In this document: piece by piece, positions 11,096 through 23,100 of the stretch
Layout of the letters: each line of letters begins with the position of its first letter
Numbering within the stretch: the stretch's first letter is position 1
NCBI GenBank assembly: GCA_022695795.1
Contig: MU404055.1
Span: 372,001-436,000 of the forward strand
Reading direction: 5' to 3'
Length of the DNA stretch: 64,000 nucleotides
DNA from: Biscogniauxia marginata
Lineage: Eukaryota; Ascomycota; Sordariomycetes; Xylariales; Xylariaceae
The notes under the pieces: generated by a model
The model's input: the letters and a program-made list of their open reading frames with translations, nothing else
Databases searched by the model: none
What the model was told of the DNA's origin: nothing
Made by a program: the position numbers and the translations under genes

Positions 11096-11971
11096 ATGGC
11101 ATCATCGCAGCCGTCTAAGCTACCGTACAAGGTAACCAAATTATCACCACATGTGGCTATCTTCGAGCCTGAGCGGGCCGACGCGCAGCCGCCCAAAGCG
11201 GCGCCAGCTCCGAAACTCATACTCTTCGCTTCGTGGATGGATGCTCGAGACGTCCATATCACCAAGTATATCGCACATTACTCTGTCATCTACCCGGCCT
11301 CGCCCATCTTGTTGGTCAAATTTACCAGGAACGGCTTGTTTGCGACGGTTACAAACAAAGCTGTGCAGCCAGCCGTCTGGTACCTGCGCTCCTTAATGGA
11401 CTCGGACGTCTTATCCGTCGCTCCCACAGCACCCGAGATTCTCGTGCACGTATTCTCCAATGGCGGGTGCAGCACTATGCAGAATATATACGAGCAATTC
11501 CAGCAGAAAACAGGCCGGGCCTTTCCATTGCACGCTGCCGTTTATGACTCGTGCCCGGGCTTATATGTATTCCTCCCAACCTACAAGGCATTCCTCGTGG
11601 GCTTCACAAGCACAGTCCTACGCATAATTGCGGCCCCGATAGTCGCTATCGTAATCCTTGCGTTTTCCACCTGGCACTCTCGACCTCTTAGTTTCATTAC
11701 CGGCGAGGATCTACTGTCCAAGAATGCGAGGGTCCACAACGACCGGGACCTGGTCAAGCAAACGAACCGTTCATATATCTATGGAAAGGCCGACGCTTTG
11801 GTTGATTGGCGCCATATCGAAGCACATGCAAAAGCCGCCATGGAGAAAGGTTTTTCTGTGCGCGAGGAGCGATTCGACCAGAGCCCACACGTGTCGCATA
11901 TGAGGTACGACAGTGAGCGTTACTGGAAAATTGTCACGGACACTTGGGAGAAGGTCACCGAGACAATCTAG
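11096..11971 (+). CDS. TMEM53/PaxU-like DUF829 protein
   Basis: Single-exon gene, 291 residues, of the DUF829 family that includes animal TMEM53 and the fungal PaxU-type proteins. The predicted fold is an alpha/beta hydrolase. Visible family features: a LILFASWMDARDVHITKY segment near residue 45 (first strand and following helix), a nucleophile-elbow-like FSNGGC with Ser121, an acidic pair in KADALVDW (Asp233/Asp237), and a histidine candidate in SPHVSHMRY (His265/His268). A hydrophobic stretch at about residues 170-195 (VLRIIAAPIVAIVILAF) may be a membrane segment, as in TMEM53. Substrate and reaction are not known for the family in general. No other indole-diterpene genes lie nearby, so a role in that pathway is not suggested here. 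The ATG follows a pyrimidine-rich leader and no earlier in-frame Met is needed. Confidence 0.88.
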   Translation: MASSQPSKLPYKVTKLSPHVAIFEPERADAQPPKAAPAPKLILFASWMDARDVHITKYIAHYSVIYPASPILLVKFTRNGLFATVTNKAVQPAVWYLRSLMDSDVLSVAPTAPEILVHVFSNGGCSTMQNIYEQFQQKTGRAFPLHAAVYDSCPGLYVFLPTYKAFLVGFTSTVLRIIAAPIVAIVILAFSTWHSRPLSFITGEDLLSKNARVHNDRDLVKQTNRSYIYGKADALVDWRHIEAHAKAAMEKGFSVREERFDQSPHVSHMRYDSERYWKIVTDTWEKVTETI

Positions 11972-12936
11972 TCTACCTCTCCATTGCTTTTCCTCGCAAT
12001 ATCGCCCGAGGTCAGCATCTAGCAACAAGTTGATGATATACTCTTCTCAATTCTGGCACAGTCCAGAATAAAGATTCTTAGACCCAAGCTATTCCTGCTA
12101 TACACGGCCAACCAATATCTATAGCTTCTCATGTCACAACTCCAACAAATTAACTGATTTAACCAAATATGAGAAGCGAATTGTCTTTTGCCACTTAGGT
12201 AGAATCACGACCAATAACCAACCATCAACGCCCACTACCGGGTCATTGATCGTCTAGCAAGCTCGGTTGTTTATACCCCAACAAAGCTAACGTGGTACTG
12301 CATACTCCCGTACTCCTAAGACATGTTTCAAAGGTAAAAACCACGGGCTACTTCGGAAAGAAAAATTAAACGACTCCCGGAATCTGAATAGATTTTTGCA
12401 GTCACCTGGCCTTAATGTTAGTGGCTATATAGTGTGCCAAAACCGTCTAACATCATACTCCTAAAGCGGCTACCGGCGTGTGGTTGCAAGTCACATTGAT
12501 GAGCCGGGAGGCAACAGGTTGATTGCATTATTAGAACACACTCCTTAGGGATTATATCTCTAAACGTAAGAAAGAAAGAACTGTACCGATATAGTTATTG
12601 TTTAGGCCAATTCTGTTGCGAATCCAGCGAACGAGTCGACACGGCCTAGCATAAACAACCACATATCTGATGTCCACTATCATATAGCAGACGCATAATC
12701 CCCTTCCCCCACAAAGAACCTTGGGAGTATTTTTCTCTTCCTTTTCCTCTGCTTTTTGGGGCATAACGACCATGGAAAAGAAAAACATTGACGGGTACGC
12801 TACCCTTCCATTACTCAACAGACAGTCATACCTTCAACAAATGTCGAAATATCTCAGCTCAGCTAGTCGTATGGGGTGTATCATATCGTGGCGCGCGCAC
12901 ATATTCCTTCTGCTTATGTTTCTCCCAATACCAACA
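11972..12936. other. Intergenic region
   Basis: Space between the ends of two convergent genes. An 88-codon ORF in each direction (12,552-12,818 minus; 12,721-12,987 plus) has no recognisable domain. I see nothing else. Confidence 0.55.
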
Positions 12937-13194
12937 TCATATCCGTTGCCGTTTCATATCGCCTCCGCGACCTGCTCCATTTTCTGAGATATCGCCAACC
13001 CCCTCGTCCTCTTCAGCACACTGGTCACACTCCTGGTCGAAATCGTGCTCGTCTACCTGGACGCCCTTACTACACTCGCCGAAAACACCCGCATTCTTAG
13101 CTTCCAGACATGAAAGCTCCTGCGTCAGGTCGTCCCATGTTTGCGCCGTCCCACACTTGGTACATGTCCCGGAGAAAACCATGAGCCGGCACAT
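12937..13194 (-). CDS. Small cysteine-rich CxxC protein, hypothetical
   Basis: Single-exon ORF of 85 codons starting MCRLMVFSGTCTKCG. Two CxxC pairs (CTKC at residues 11-14, CDQC near 56-59) with single cysteines between them (residues ~29 and ~41) look like a small zinc-binding module. The tail is acidic, then basic. It resembles short ascomycete proteins of the MC-x(8)-CxxC type that are widespread but uncharacterised; I cannot name a family. An unrelated 84-codon ORF (13,451-13,197) ends two bases before the ATG in another frame and could act as an upstream ORF, but it shows no conservation signal I can see. No signal peptide, so probably intracellular. The regular cysteine spacing is the main evidence that this is a real gene. 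Confidence 0.55.
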   Translation of the reverse strand: MCRLMVFSGTCTKCGTAQTWDDLTQELSCLEAKNAGVFGECSKGVQVDEHDFDQECDQCAEEDEGVGDISENGAGRGGDMKRQRI

Positions 13195-16100
13195 ATTTAG
13201 ATGTCCACTGCCGTCTGTAAGTGAACTGGGTCGTTCGTTTTTGTTGAATATCCTAGCTCTGTGGTACTAGGAGAAAGGATTCTTGCGAAGTTGACCTTGC
13301 TGTTCGGACAGCCCTTTGAATCGACGTGGTAGGTGATGTATTCTGATGGTTTGCTATCTTGCAAGTTGAAAAGTCCCCTAGGAACAGGCAAATCCGTAGC
13401 ACTTGGTTTCCGCGTCTCCTTTCTGTCATGTCTCATTTTCCCTCGTACCAAACAGCAGCGTCAATCGTCTCTTGTTTGGCGACTTGCTGGTCTGCACGTA
13501 AGCTGAGATGACTTTATCGTTTTCTTTGCATGGACGATCGAGTGCAAGCTGCGGTGTTTTAAATGACTCAGCAGTAGAGATACTGTCCCCGGATCTGCAA
13601 TGCAGAAAGTGTATGGGGCTCTTCCCTGTTTTCTTATGCTCAACCGATGACCACAGAGATTTATTTTTGGATCAGGGCTCTGCACGTCACTTGATCAGCG
13701 TTGCCGATCAGGCGGGTGCTCCCGTGTTTGATGCTAACAAGGGAGGAGGGAGAAACAAGAAGAACACTGCTACAAACAGAACACTAATGGTTTCGTCATG
13801 ATTCACTTCCCAGTTGAACATGAGGAAGATCGCCTCTTTCTATCCGACTTGGGCCGGTAGGCAAGCCTACCACCACGGATGTGACGAGCTTCGGCTGTGA
13901 AGAAGACATTGGGGAATCAAACAGATAAACGCACAAATATCCACCAAATCTTGCGTCAACGGAGGAGAAGGCCCTTTGACGGCCGCACACCCACCTCCGC
14001 GTATGTGCTCTGCCGCCGCATGCAATATGTCAAACCCCCGCACACCCCCCTTTTTTGGCGTCTACGTCGATTACACGACAGCGGTAGGGACACGATATTA
14101 GGCCACTCTGGACGTATATCCTGTCGAACAAACGAGCCTCAGCCGAATCAGAGAACGACTATCGACTATCTACAGAGCGGTGTGGTTAATCATCGTAATG
14201 TCCGGGAGAATACTTAAACTCCGCTGATGCAGCAATCCGCCGTCACGTCCCTACAACCACATGTTCTCGCATGTGACAACATAAACCTATTCTATCCTCA
14301 AAAAGGGCAATGGTAGGCAACGCACTGTCAGTTACGAAGGCTTGGTGGCGGCTACCTGCTGTTCCCTTGCTTGCGTTACGATAGAAGAAGAGCCCTGGAT
14401 GTCGTTTGACATGCTGACAGAATAGGGAATAATAATCGGGATGATGAATAATTTTAGGACAGAATATTTAACAACCTATCATAAAGGGGAGAAAGCCTAC
14501 ACCGGCGTGCCATGATATTAGTTCATACATCTTTTCATCCCCCTTAGTTTCCGAGCCGGACGAATCTAACTCACCTAAGGTACGTCAAACAGAGAGACGT
14601 GCTCGACTTGGCGATACGCGGGTAACTGCAGCGGTCAAGCTAACCACCACCACAAATTACACGACATTGAGTACTCGGAATCGTAATTTGGTCGGTTTCA
14701 CCGCCCGCATACCCCCATAACGCATCACACAAGGCGCAGGATGTGCGTGTGAGTAACACGGCATAAAGGCAAGCTAACGTACATTGCAGTATCGTGTAAG
14801 CTAAGGCCACACAATAGGACATGTGTATTGCTTTGCTGCCCGATGCTGCACTCTTCAAACGCCCATGCCGGCAAATCTTAATATGTGCCAAGGAAAACCA
14901 AAAAATTACTCCACGTTACACATGCACTCACTGTTTTGGAGGTCAGAGACGAAGAAAGAAGAAGACGTTACAGAGACACATGCATACCTAATACAAATAG
15001 AATAACCTAGAAGAATATATAGAAACCCCCCCCCTTTTCCCGGGAAGGGAAGGAAATGGGTACGTACGTCCGGCCCGCTGTCGCCGCACAAACACAAACA
15101 CGAGCTAATAGACAAGGGTTTTATTAACGTAAGGGCGTGTACAGGCCGAGGGGAACCGAGACTGATGTTTTCACGGGGGTTGGGAATAAAAATAAGACTA
15201 AGGACTAACACATGGAAGACCGGGGGTCGAGGGCGTTCCGGCCCGTAGTTGATAGGTTGGGCAGGAGAAGGGTTTATCCCTGGCAAGGGAGTATTTCGAA
15301 ATTTACCAATATATCGAGATAGGAATACATGTCGTTATCTAGGGCTTGGTATATTTAGGGGTAACAGTAGGTACTTACTCAGTTAAGTTTTCGAAATGTG
15401 GTTATTAAATATATATTATTATTTATTACATTGTAAATAAAGAAAATATTTAATATTTATTTTTATAAAAGCTTAAAATATAATAATATTTTTTATTATG
15501 AAATATAGGTCCTTTAATTATAAATAAATAATTATATATAATAAAAGTTATTAAAAGTTAAGTCGCGAGAAGGGAGTAAGGAACAACACATGCCATATTC
15601 TATATAGGTTAAAAATTAACCTCCCCCTTTAAAAAAAAACATCGCCATTATATAGTTACCTTACCTTACCTTACTTAGACAGCCATTAATTACGTACTCA
15701 CTAAACCGTCAGAGAGAAGGTACACGCAAAGAGCTCGACTTTATTATCTCAAGTTTAAGCGTGGTTATGAGCTAGATTATACAGCGGGTTTCGTGTCTCT
15801 GGAGGGTTTTTTGAAGTTTTATTTCTCTCCCTCCTCCCTCCCCCTCCCTCCCCCTCTCTACTTTTAAAGTAGTTAATAGGTATACAAAAGTAACGTTCCC
15901 ATCTCCACCCTCGACGTTGTCTGTATATCTATATGCTCCGTCGTCCTCCCCTTCCCGACCATTACATGAAACAACAAGGAGTATCTTTGATTGATCGTCT
16001 CATTCGATGTCATTGGCCTTGCTTTGCTAGTGGTTCTTAAAAACAAAAACCCTCCTCCCCGCGCGCGCTCCCTCTTCTCCCGAGAAAAAGGAAACACGCT

Positions 16101-16441
16101 TTGAAAGCTAATAATTACAAAAGGTAATGTATATAATAAATATGTGTGTGCGCACGTGTATCTCCCATTATATGTATATATATACCCAAAACCCACTCCA
16201 CTACCCAAGTAGAAATCCTACTCCCCCATCCGCCGGTGCCAAGCATGATGCAAAAAAAGAAGTATGCCATAATGTCCAAAATCCCCGAACCTCACCCTCT
16301 CGCTATACACTGAACGAATGAAACGCCGGCGCGATGCTGCAATGATGCATGAACGTGCTATCCAGAACCTTTTTCAGATATTCCTAAAACCTATGGCTCG
16401 GGGTGGGTTTGGCTATGCAGTGTTGTTATTTGACGCGACGC
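13195..16441. other. Gene-poor region with AT-rich island
   Basis: No supported gene in about 3.2 kb. ORFs of 60-126 codons (e.g. 13,508-13,801, 13,897-14,217 and 14,906-15,286 minus) lack domains and are low-complexity. From about 15,390 to 15,600 the sequence is almost pure A/T with ATTATT/TTTAAT runs, like a RIP-decayed repeat relic. A CCTCCCT polypyrimidine tract lies at 15,826-15,860. The last few hundred bases are probably the 3' UTR of the large gene that follows on the minus strand. Confidence 0.5.
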
Positions 16442-19400
16442 TCAAGGAAATATGCTCTGTCTCCAACGCTCCACCCTGTCCATCTGGCCTGCTGGTTGTA
16501 TCTGCATAGGTGCACCGTACGCATTTCCTATGGGAGCGCCGTGTCCTGCAGGTATGCCGTAGCCGGACATAGTGCCTCCTGTGGCAAACGCGTTGCCCAG
16601 CATGCTGTTTCTAGCAGGATTTGACATGCCTTGATCGCCAGCAAAACCGCCCGTAGCCATGCTTGTTCGCGGCTGTCCTACCCCACCACCAGTGCCATCG
16701 TTGAACCGTCCAGACAAATAACCTCCTGACTTAGTCAGGTTTGGTGAGCTTAAAGTAGCAGGTATCTGGCTTCGGAGCACTGCCATCTTCTGCTCCTGGT
16801 CACGCCTATAACGAGCGGCTTCTTCTTCCCTAGCTCTTTTAGCCTCTGCCCTTGGGTCACTAAAGACAGTCCTTGAGCCACGTGCACCTAGAATGTCGGC
16901 GAGAGAATGCCGCTTATTCAACTTAGGCGTATCACCAGGCTGCCCACCCGTGAGCAACATACTGGTCATCTCGCGCTCTTGAGATTCTCGTTCCGCTTGT
17001 AAACGCCGCCGCCGTTGGCCTAATGTTTCCTCTTCTCCTGTCTGCGACCTCGCTTTCTCCTTTTCTTTAGCTTCGCCTGTCTCGTCCTTAAATGCATCGC
17101 CTAGCTGGCTCAGCATTTCAGTCGAAAATGCAGAACTGACAGGCCGTGCGCGAGGAAGAGGATTGTCGCCATCTTCCTGCGCTCTCAGGCGGCGCATGCG
17201 CTCCCCTAGTGTCTCGCCCTCGACCTCATCGTCTTCGGGTATCTGTACTCGGACTTGAGGGCCCATGCCCCCGCTCATATGTAGGCCCTGACCCATAGTC
17301 ATTCTCTTGATAGGACCTGCCTCCCTCCCCTGCAGGCGGTTGCGCCGAACGCTTAGGGGCTCGTTGTCTTCCATGTCACGTCGTTCCATCAGTCCGGGCG
17401 GTCGATTGATATCGGCAAGCGATGTTCCCACGCCGTTGGCCTGTCCTTTGGTCGCGAGCAACAGGCCCAAGGGTGTGTCTTCGTCGTCAGACTCATCACC
17501 TGGATTCGCGCCCGGGCCTTCCCAAGCAAGGTTTATCTTCTTGCCCTTGCGTGCCTTACGCTCGATCTCGGCGACTGTGTCCATTTCCAAGAGCGTGGAA
17601 TGCAGACCATTAGGGTAAGTACTAGTAATTGGCCGGGTTCGGAGCTTTTGCTGTTGCTTTCGAATCTGGAGTTCAGCTAAAAGGGTGGTCGGTGGTCCAT
17701 TGTAAACGGGCTCACTATCACTCTCTGCCTCATCTTCTGGGGGTTGATCGCCGTCAACAGAGCCGGATAGACGCTGCGTCTCTTCATCTTTCCCGTCCCC
17801 ACGCTCAGAACTTGCAGCACCGGTAATGGTATCTCGTCGCTCGTCCTGAGGGTTTGAATGTCGACTGAGAGCACTATGTTTGCGGAGGTGTAGGAAAGAG
17901 CTGCGTTTCTTTGGCTCGACCAAGGTAGACGCGCTAGCGCGCTTGAAGTGAGACTTGCGTTTCTTATCAGTTCCGTATATTTCCGACCCCAATGACCCCG
18001 CAAAGGAATGATCGGTGAAGGCAGATACGGGTGCTTTTGCAGACGCATCTAGAATGCTATCAAGAGTAGCCATTGCCGAGCCGTCTTTGAGCTGGATAGC
18101 GGGAGATTCGGAAGGCAGGTCGAAGAAGGCGCTGGCTCGAAGCTGTGGTGGAAGACCATCTAGAGCAGATAGTCGAGATTTGCGCTTGTCATGATCAAAG
18201 GTAGACATGCGAGATTTATGAGCCTCCTCATTGAGGGGTGTAGATTCATTTTGCTCGTCCACCGCTGGCGGGTTTTGCGACTCTGTGCTAGGGCCAGCAG
18301 GAACAGTAGTTGAACCTTCAGTCATAGGCCCGATAGAGTCGATAAGAGGCTCAGGTACAAATTCCGGCAGCCAAGAAGCACGAGACGGGCGATTTGCTTC
18401 TGGCAAGGCCTTTAGGACCTGTGATCTTCGATTGTTCCGAACCTCGGCCTTAGGCTTCTTGGACAGCTTTTGTGGTAGATTGAGCATCATTGGCACACGT
18501 GCTGGGTAGAAGAGCATGTTTTTGCCTGTTTCGGGGTCGGTGTGCGATGTCGGTCTCACAGTTGGCAGACCAATTGGCCGCGATATGACGGGTCTTGAAG
18601 GGTCTGGCGCTTGCTCTCCAGTCGGCGGGTCTTGGCTGAAGGATGGCCAGAATGGCTCTTCCGTATTAGGCGATGCAAAAAGGGTAGAGAAGTTGAAAGC
18701 ATCTTCAACGTCGGCGTCCGGAGAACAATGGGCACCATCAAAATCCGCAAAGGCCCTCTCCGCTTGTTCAAACGTGCCATCCGACCCTGCAGGTGTAGGT
18801 GGTCTGTTATCACGATAGTCGTCACCTTGACGGGCGTCTGCAACGGCATGATTCCAATAATCATGAGCATTTGCCATGTGATGGGACTGGTCCGCATTTG
18901 GTGTGAGGTCGACGTCCTCTAAGTGTGGGATCTGTAATAGTTCATCCTCTTCTGGTTTCTCTGCCAACCTATCTGCCTCGTCCATGGCAGCAGGAGTAAG
19001 TGTCGTAGGCTCCATTTCATCGATATTCATCAGTGTCGGTTTGCTAGCAGACCTGACACTCCGCACCGAGCTCTTCCCTGGGCCGTGTCTCGACACAAAG
19101 TTATCTATCTCGAACTCGGCCTTGGAGAGTCCGGCCGAACTGGATCTTAAACGAGACGGGGTTGAGTGTAATGAATGGTTCGGCGACATAACATATCCGG
19201 CCGGAGAGTAACCACCGTGGCGGGCTGCGTTGTTCGTGTCGAGTATCGAGCTGGTAGCTGAGATCTGTCTCGTAATGGGAAACGTGACAGGTTCGCCAGT
19301 CTCGGGAATAGGCCCTATAGCGGCAGCGAGGATTGATGATCGTCGGCTTTCGTTGCGTTTCTGTTCGTCGTGTAGATCTCGAATGGCGTCCTCGATGGAC

Positions 19401-20131
19401 GACGTCAATGAAAGCTGTTCGGCCGTGGCTTCAAGCTGAGCGATGTTGCTCGCACGAGAAGAGGACCGGGTGGGCAGGTCCGGTGCAGGGTGCCGGAGAG
19501 ACACGCTGCTGGTGGAGGCAGTCCGCACGATAGGTTTCGGCTTCACGACAATAGGCTGATGCACAGCAGAGTGGTGGGGAGATTCCTCCGACAGGTCTCC
19601 CGACGGGTCCCCTGAGCGCCGTGGATAGCTTGCCGAAGGTTTCGGTCTTTCGTGATCGGTGGTATTTGACGCAAAGTTTCTGCGCGACCCGGAGTCGGAA
19701 TCCAGACTTTGAGCTTGAGTTTGATTCAAACGGGGGCCGGTCCTGTCAAGATTCGGACTCGACGAGGTGGAAGATGGATCATCGCCAGGAGGGAGCAGAT
19801 CATAGTCGTTTTGGTTTGTTGGTTTGATGAGATTGGTGGTTCGTGTCGGTGATAAGGATTGGACCATATTGCCGATGCTGAGGCGGGCCTTGGCTGTGGC
19901 CGTGCCTGCAGCGCTTTCGCGAGAATTAACTAATACGTCGTTTTCTTGCCCACCGAGGCCGGGATAGGATTCGCTATCCATGGACAATGGCGTAAAGGTC
20001 GACCTGGTGGTGCGGAAGGGCATTGGCGACGAAGACGAGGGTACGGGAGACAGAGACGAGGACGGCGACGGGCCGTCGTTTCGATCCTCGTCATTATCAG
20101 ACTGCGCAACCTCACCGTATGCGATGCCCAT
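16442..20131 (-). CDS. Large disordered protein, conserved fungal type
   Basis: Single-exon ORF of 1229 codons with no predicted catalytic domain. The first ~520 residues are Ser/Pro/Asp-rich and look disordered. A better-ordered block near residues 530-610 holds DPETGKNMLFYPARVP and PSRASWLPEFVPEPLIDSIG, which I take as the conserved core. From ~880 the sequence turns charged and helical. It carries three copies of a short motif, (T/P)L(G/S)xRxxRL: PLSVRRNRL (~924), TLGERMRRL (~970) and TLGQRRRRL (~1030). The last of these is followed by a coiled-coil-like AREEEAARYRRDQEQKM stretch. It ends Gly/Met-rich with DRVERWRQSIFP. No signal peptide or membrane segment, so intracellular. I do not recognise a named orthologue; a scaffold or adaptor role is only a guess from composition. 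Length and sustained coding character make the gene itself certain. Confidence 0.85.
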   Translation of the reverse strand: MGIAYGEVAQSDNDEDRNDGPSPSSSLSPVPSSSSPMPFRTTRSTFTPLSMDSESYPGLGGQENDVLVNSRESAAGTATAKARLSIGNMVQSLSPTRTTNLIKPTNQNDYDLLPPGDDPSSTSSSPNLDRTGPRLNQTQAQSLDSDSGSRRNFASNTTDHERPKPSASYPRRSGDPSGDLSEESPHHSAVHQPIVVKPKPIVRTASTSSVSLRHPAPDLPTRSSSRASNIAQLEATAEQLSLTSSIEDAIRDLHDEQKRNESRRSSILAAAIGPIPETGEPVTFPITRQISATSSILDTNNAARHGGYSPAGYVMSPNHSLHSTPSRLRSSSAGLSKAEFEIDNFVSRHGPGKSSVRSVRSASKPTLMNIDEMEPTTLTPAAMDEADRLAEKPEEDELLQIPHLEDVDLTPNADQSHHMANAHDYWNHAVADARQGDDYRDNRPPTPAGSDGTFEQAERAFADFDGAHCSPDADVEDAFNFSTLFASPNTEEPFWPSFSQDPPTGEQAPDPSRPVISRPIGLPTVRPTSHTDPETGKNMLFYPARVPMMLNLPQKLSKKPKAEVRNNRRSQVLKALPEANRPSRASWLPEFVPEPLIDSIGPMTEGSTTVPAGPSTESQNPPAVDEQNESTPLNEEAHKSRMSTFDHDKRKSRLSALDGLPPQLRASAFFDLPSESPAIQLKDGSAMATLDSILDASAKAPVSAFTDHSFAGSLGSEIYGTDKKRKSHFKRASASTLVEPKKRSSFLHLRKHSALSRHSNPQDERRDTITGAASSERGDGKDEETQRLSGSVDGDQPPEDEAESDSEPVYNGPPTTLLAELQIRKQQQKLRTRPITSTYPNGLHSTLLEMDTVAEIERKARKGKKINLAWEGPGANPGDESDDEDTPLGLLLATKGQANGVGTSLADINRPPGLMERRDMEDNEPLSVRRNRLQGREAGPIKRMTMGQGLHMSGGMGPQVRVQIPEDDEVEGETLGERMRRLRAQEDGDNPLPRARPVSSAFSTEMLSQLGDAFKDETGEAKEKEKARSQTGEEETLGQRRRRLQAERESQEREMTSMLLTGGQPGDTPKLNKRHSLADILGARGSRTVFSDPRAEAKRAREEEAARYRRDQEQKMAVLRSQIPATLSSPNLTKSGGYLSGRFNDGTGGGVGQPRTSMATGGFAGDQGMSNPARNSMLGNAFATGGTMSGYGIPAGHGAPIGNAYGAPMQIQPAGQMDRVERWRQSIFP

Positions 20132-23100
20132 GTTTCCGGCCTCCGTGTAGAGTGCTATCGCTTAACGATCTCGTGTTCGACGTGGGTAATTTTAGCTGTG
20201 TAATACGACGATGCAGAACAAGGTTAGACTGTGTCAACCAAGCAGTGGACCAGCCTATCGGTAATGAGACGTATAACCCAGGATGGCAGTTATATGGTGA
20301 ATCAAGAAAAGAGGGAAATTAGAAGGTAGGGAGGGATGAGAAAGACATAAGCAGTTGAACAAGGTCGAATCAGAGGGTTATTATCCAAAAAACCCAGCAC
20401 CCATCGATAAGCCAGAGATCGAAGCGACGCAGACGCAGGCGCGAGAAGCAAGCAGGTAAGGCGAAGCTAAGCAGAGTAAAGCAAAGCGAGACTCGATCGA
20501 TCAATCAACAGACCGCAATTAATTTTCCATCTTGACTTAACTGGAGACCGGGTCGTGATCCTTGTCATGCAGAAAAAAATTCACTTAGCAACGGTTATAA
20601 AAGACTGGCGGAGGCGGAGCAGGCAGGCAGGGCGAGACTACCTAGATCGAAGGCCGCAGGACAGGGATGTCAGCAGGCCATAGTCCAACGGGCCTGTCTG
20701 GCTGCTGGCAGAAGTGGTATGCAGAATTATTATTACTATTATGGGTGATGATGCAGAAGGGAGAAGGGAGAGGGGGTAATTAATTGATGATGATGGTTGT
20801 GGTCAGGTTGTGCCTGAACGATGGAACGGCGTCCCAGGCGGGTAGGCGTGTGGGTTCTACGCTATGTTAGTCTAGTCTAGTCCGTTCGTCTAAGGTATTA
20901 GCGTCTTTGCCTTTCTTTGCGGCTGGCTCCTGATCATGAACCTTGACTTCTTAAGCTTATCTTGCTAGCCTTCAACGCCCAAAGATAAGGTAGCCCGACG
21001 CCAAAAAGAAGATAAGAACAGAAGTAGGTACTACCGTGTTTGTCTGGTTTAGGTTAGTCGTTGTGCCCAAATGGGAGTGCAGCAGTTCTTAGCGAGCAAT
21101 GTACGTATAAAGTGAAAGGTTTAGAAAGAATGTTGCAGATAAGGCCGTTGACCGGGGGCCTTTGTTCTTTCCTCTGGGTGCTGTGGTCTCGCCCCATAAA
21201 GCCTTCTGGCCAGCCCAGCCGCTACCCAGTCCGCTACGTGCTAATTACCGGGGTCAAAACCCGTACATACGGTCGGTCAGGGGGGTGGGCTTTCCGTCAA
21301 GATCGGCTCGATTATGTACATGCTCCGTGGTGTCAGGTCCCGTAGTCTGATTAATAAAAAGATGCAGTCTTCCCATATTTCCACCCCTTAGCTGTCCACT
21401 TCGTGTCTTCTTCGTGCCGTGTCATCCAAGTCACTACATAGCTCAGCTCCCGGGCCCCAATGCTGCAGGTTTTATCAACCTTATTACATTCTCCAATTTC
21501 AATTCATTACACAGGTAATATGGTAGGTTAGATGCAAAGTGAAGTCTTTTTCTTTTTTTTCTTTTTTCTTGTTTTACACAATATTGCCCATCTCAGGTTA
21601 ATCACCTTTCGATGAATGAGCACATGAGCTATGTCTACCAGGGCCCCAACAAGCTTTGCCTCGCCAGCTCCCACAGATGATTCAGGTGATCGATCCGTGG
21701 TACATTCAGTATCAATGCGGCCGAGACGCTGTTGTTGAGGCACGCGATGTGACGAGACGTAGCATCAAGTATGCGGTATACCGTACGTCATGACTTTCTG
21801 TCATGCGGCTTTGGCCGACTGTCTGTGTGCAAGAGTGGATTTTTTGTCTCTTTCTCCTTTTCTTCTTCCCACATACAAGTCGAGTCTCCAGTATAATTTA
21901 GTGTATATCGAATTTGCATCCACCTGTTGAATGTTCACCCCCTTGTTCTTGCGTCCAGTGCCCTATAAATCCAACGCAAAGAAACACGACCTAGCCGCAG
22001 AGTACTGACTGAAACAACTGTTTTCAACCTCGGCATCCTTATGGCTATCATGCCCAACTCATTAGCTAACGTCAGCACATTGTCATTCCACAATGCAACA
22101 TCAACGGTGTAAGGTTTTGGGCCTCCCTTGGCAGACATAGGATAGGGAACCGTTCCACGATGGAAAGCCCAATGGGGGGAAAGCTGGCAAAGACGTCGAT
22201 CGTCTATCTCATCTTGGCTGATGTTGGATAGCCGTGTCTACCTGTTAAATGTTTTCGGCAGATCTGTGTGATATGACTAAATAAAAGTGACTACTATTTA
22301 GCGTTCCACTGAAGAATTCAATAAAATTTCACTAGGAACGGCGCAATCCACAGTCGCACTCGAGATCGCGTCGGGTCTAATGCACCGGTACCTCGTGCCG
22401 TGACCCGCATTTGCAACGCGAAGCGGGCGTCTGACACGTGACGGTGCCCTTATTGCCAGCAATTGTAGTTATCCGTCAAGACTATATTCCATATATGTAC
22501 CTAATGCACTATGAGAGATATGTATATAGAAAAGAGTTTGCCAAGGTTCGATTTTACTAGGAACAGAAGCTTGTCCGTGAACACGAGCGCTCTAACCTAC
22601 AGACCTGCACCAGCCCCTTCTCGACAACCTATCAGCTGGACAATACGAGAGCCGCAACGATGTAGTGTAAATCTAAGCCACTATACAGATTAGAGGAGCA
22701 TTAATCAAATGCATTGCACGTCCCTGCTTTTTCTTGATTAGTTAATTCCCTGCCTTATTATCATACATCCTTGGAGAAATTGATGCTGTCATCCGATGCA
22801 TGTCACAAGATCTCGGGCCCAGTAAGGGGTAAGTAGGACGCAAGCACGCATCATCAGGACAACAAGAAATATTGACCTGTTTTTCGGCCGCAGCCTATTC
22901 TCCCTGGGTTGCCAATAAAATACAAATGATTGCTCGCCCAAATTAATGACCTAATCGTATCCTTCTTTCTTAGCAATGCTGTAGCTCCCCGAGGTCGTCT
23001 TAAGGAATTTAAGTAGGTAACTTACATGTAACTCCTAACTTGCATTGAGCTATGGTCTTGATCGCGGTCATGTTCTTTAACTCACATTTCAACTTAGTCT

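Noticed and set aside
14906..15286. 126-codon minus ORF
   Set aside because: No domain; mixed composition next to homopolymer C runs; no splice or conservation evidence.
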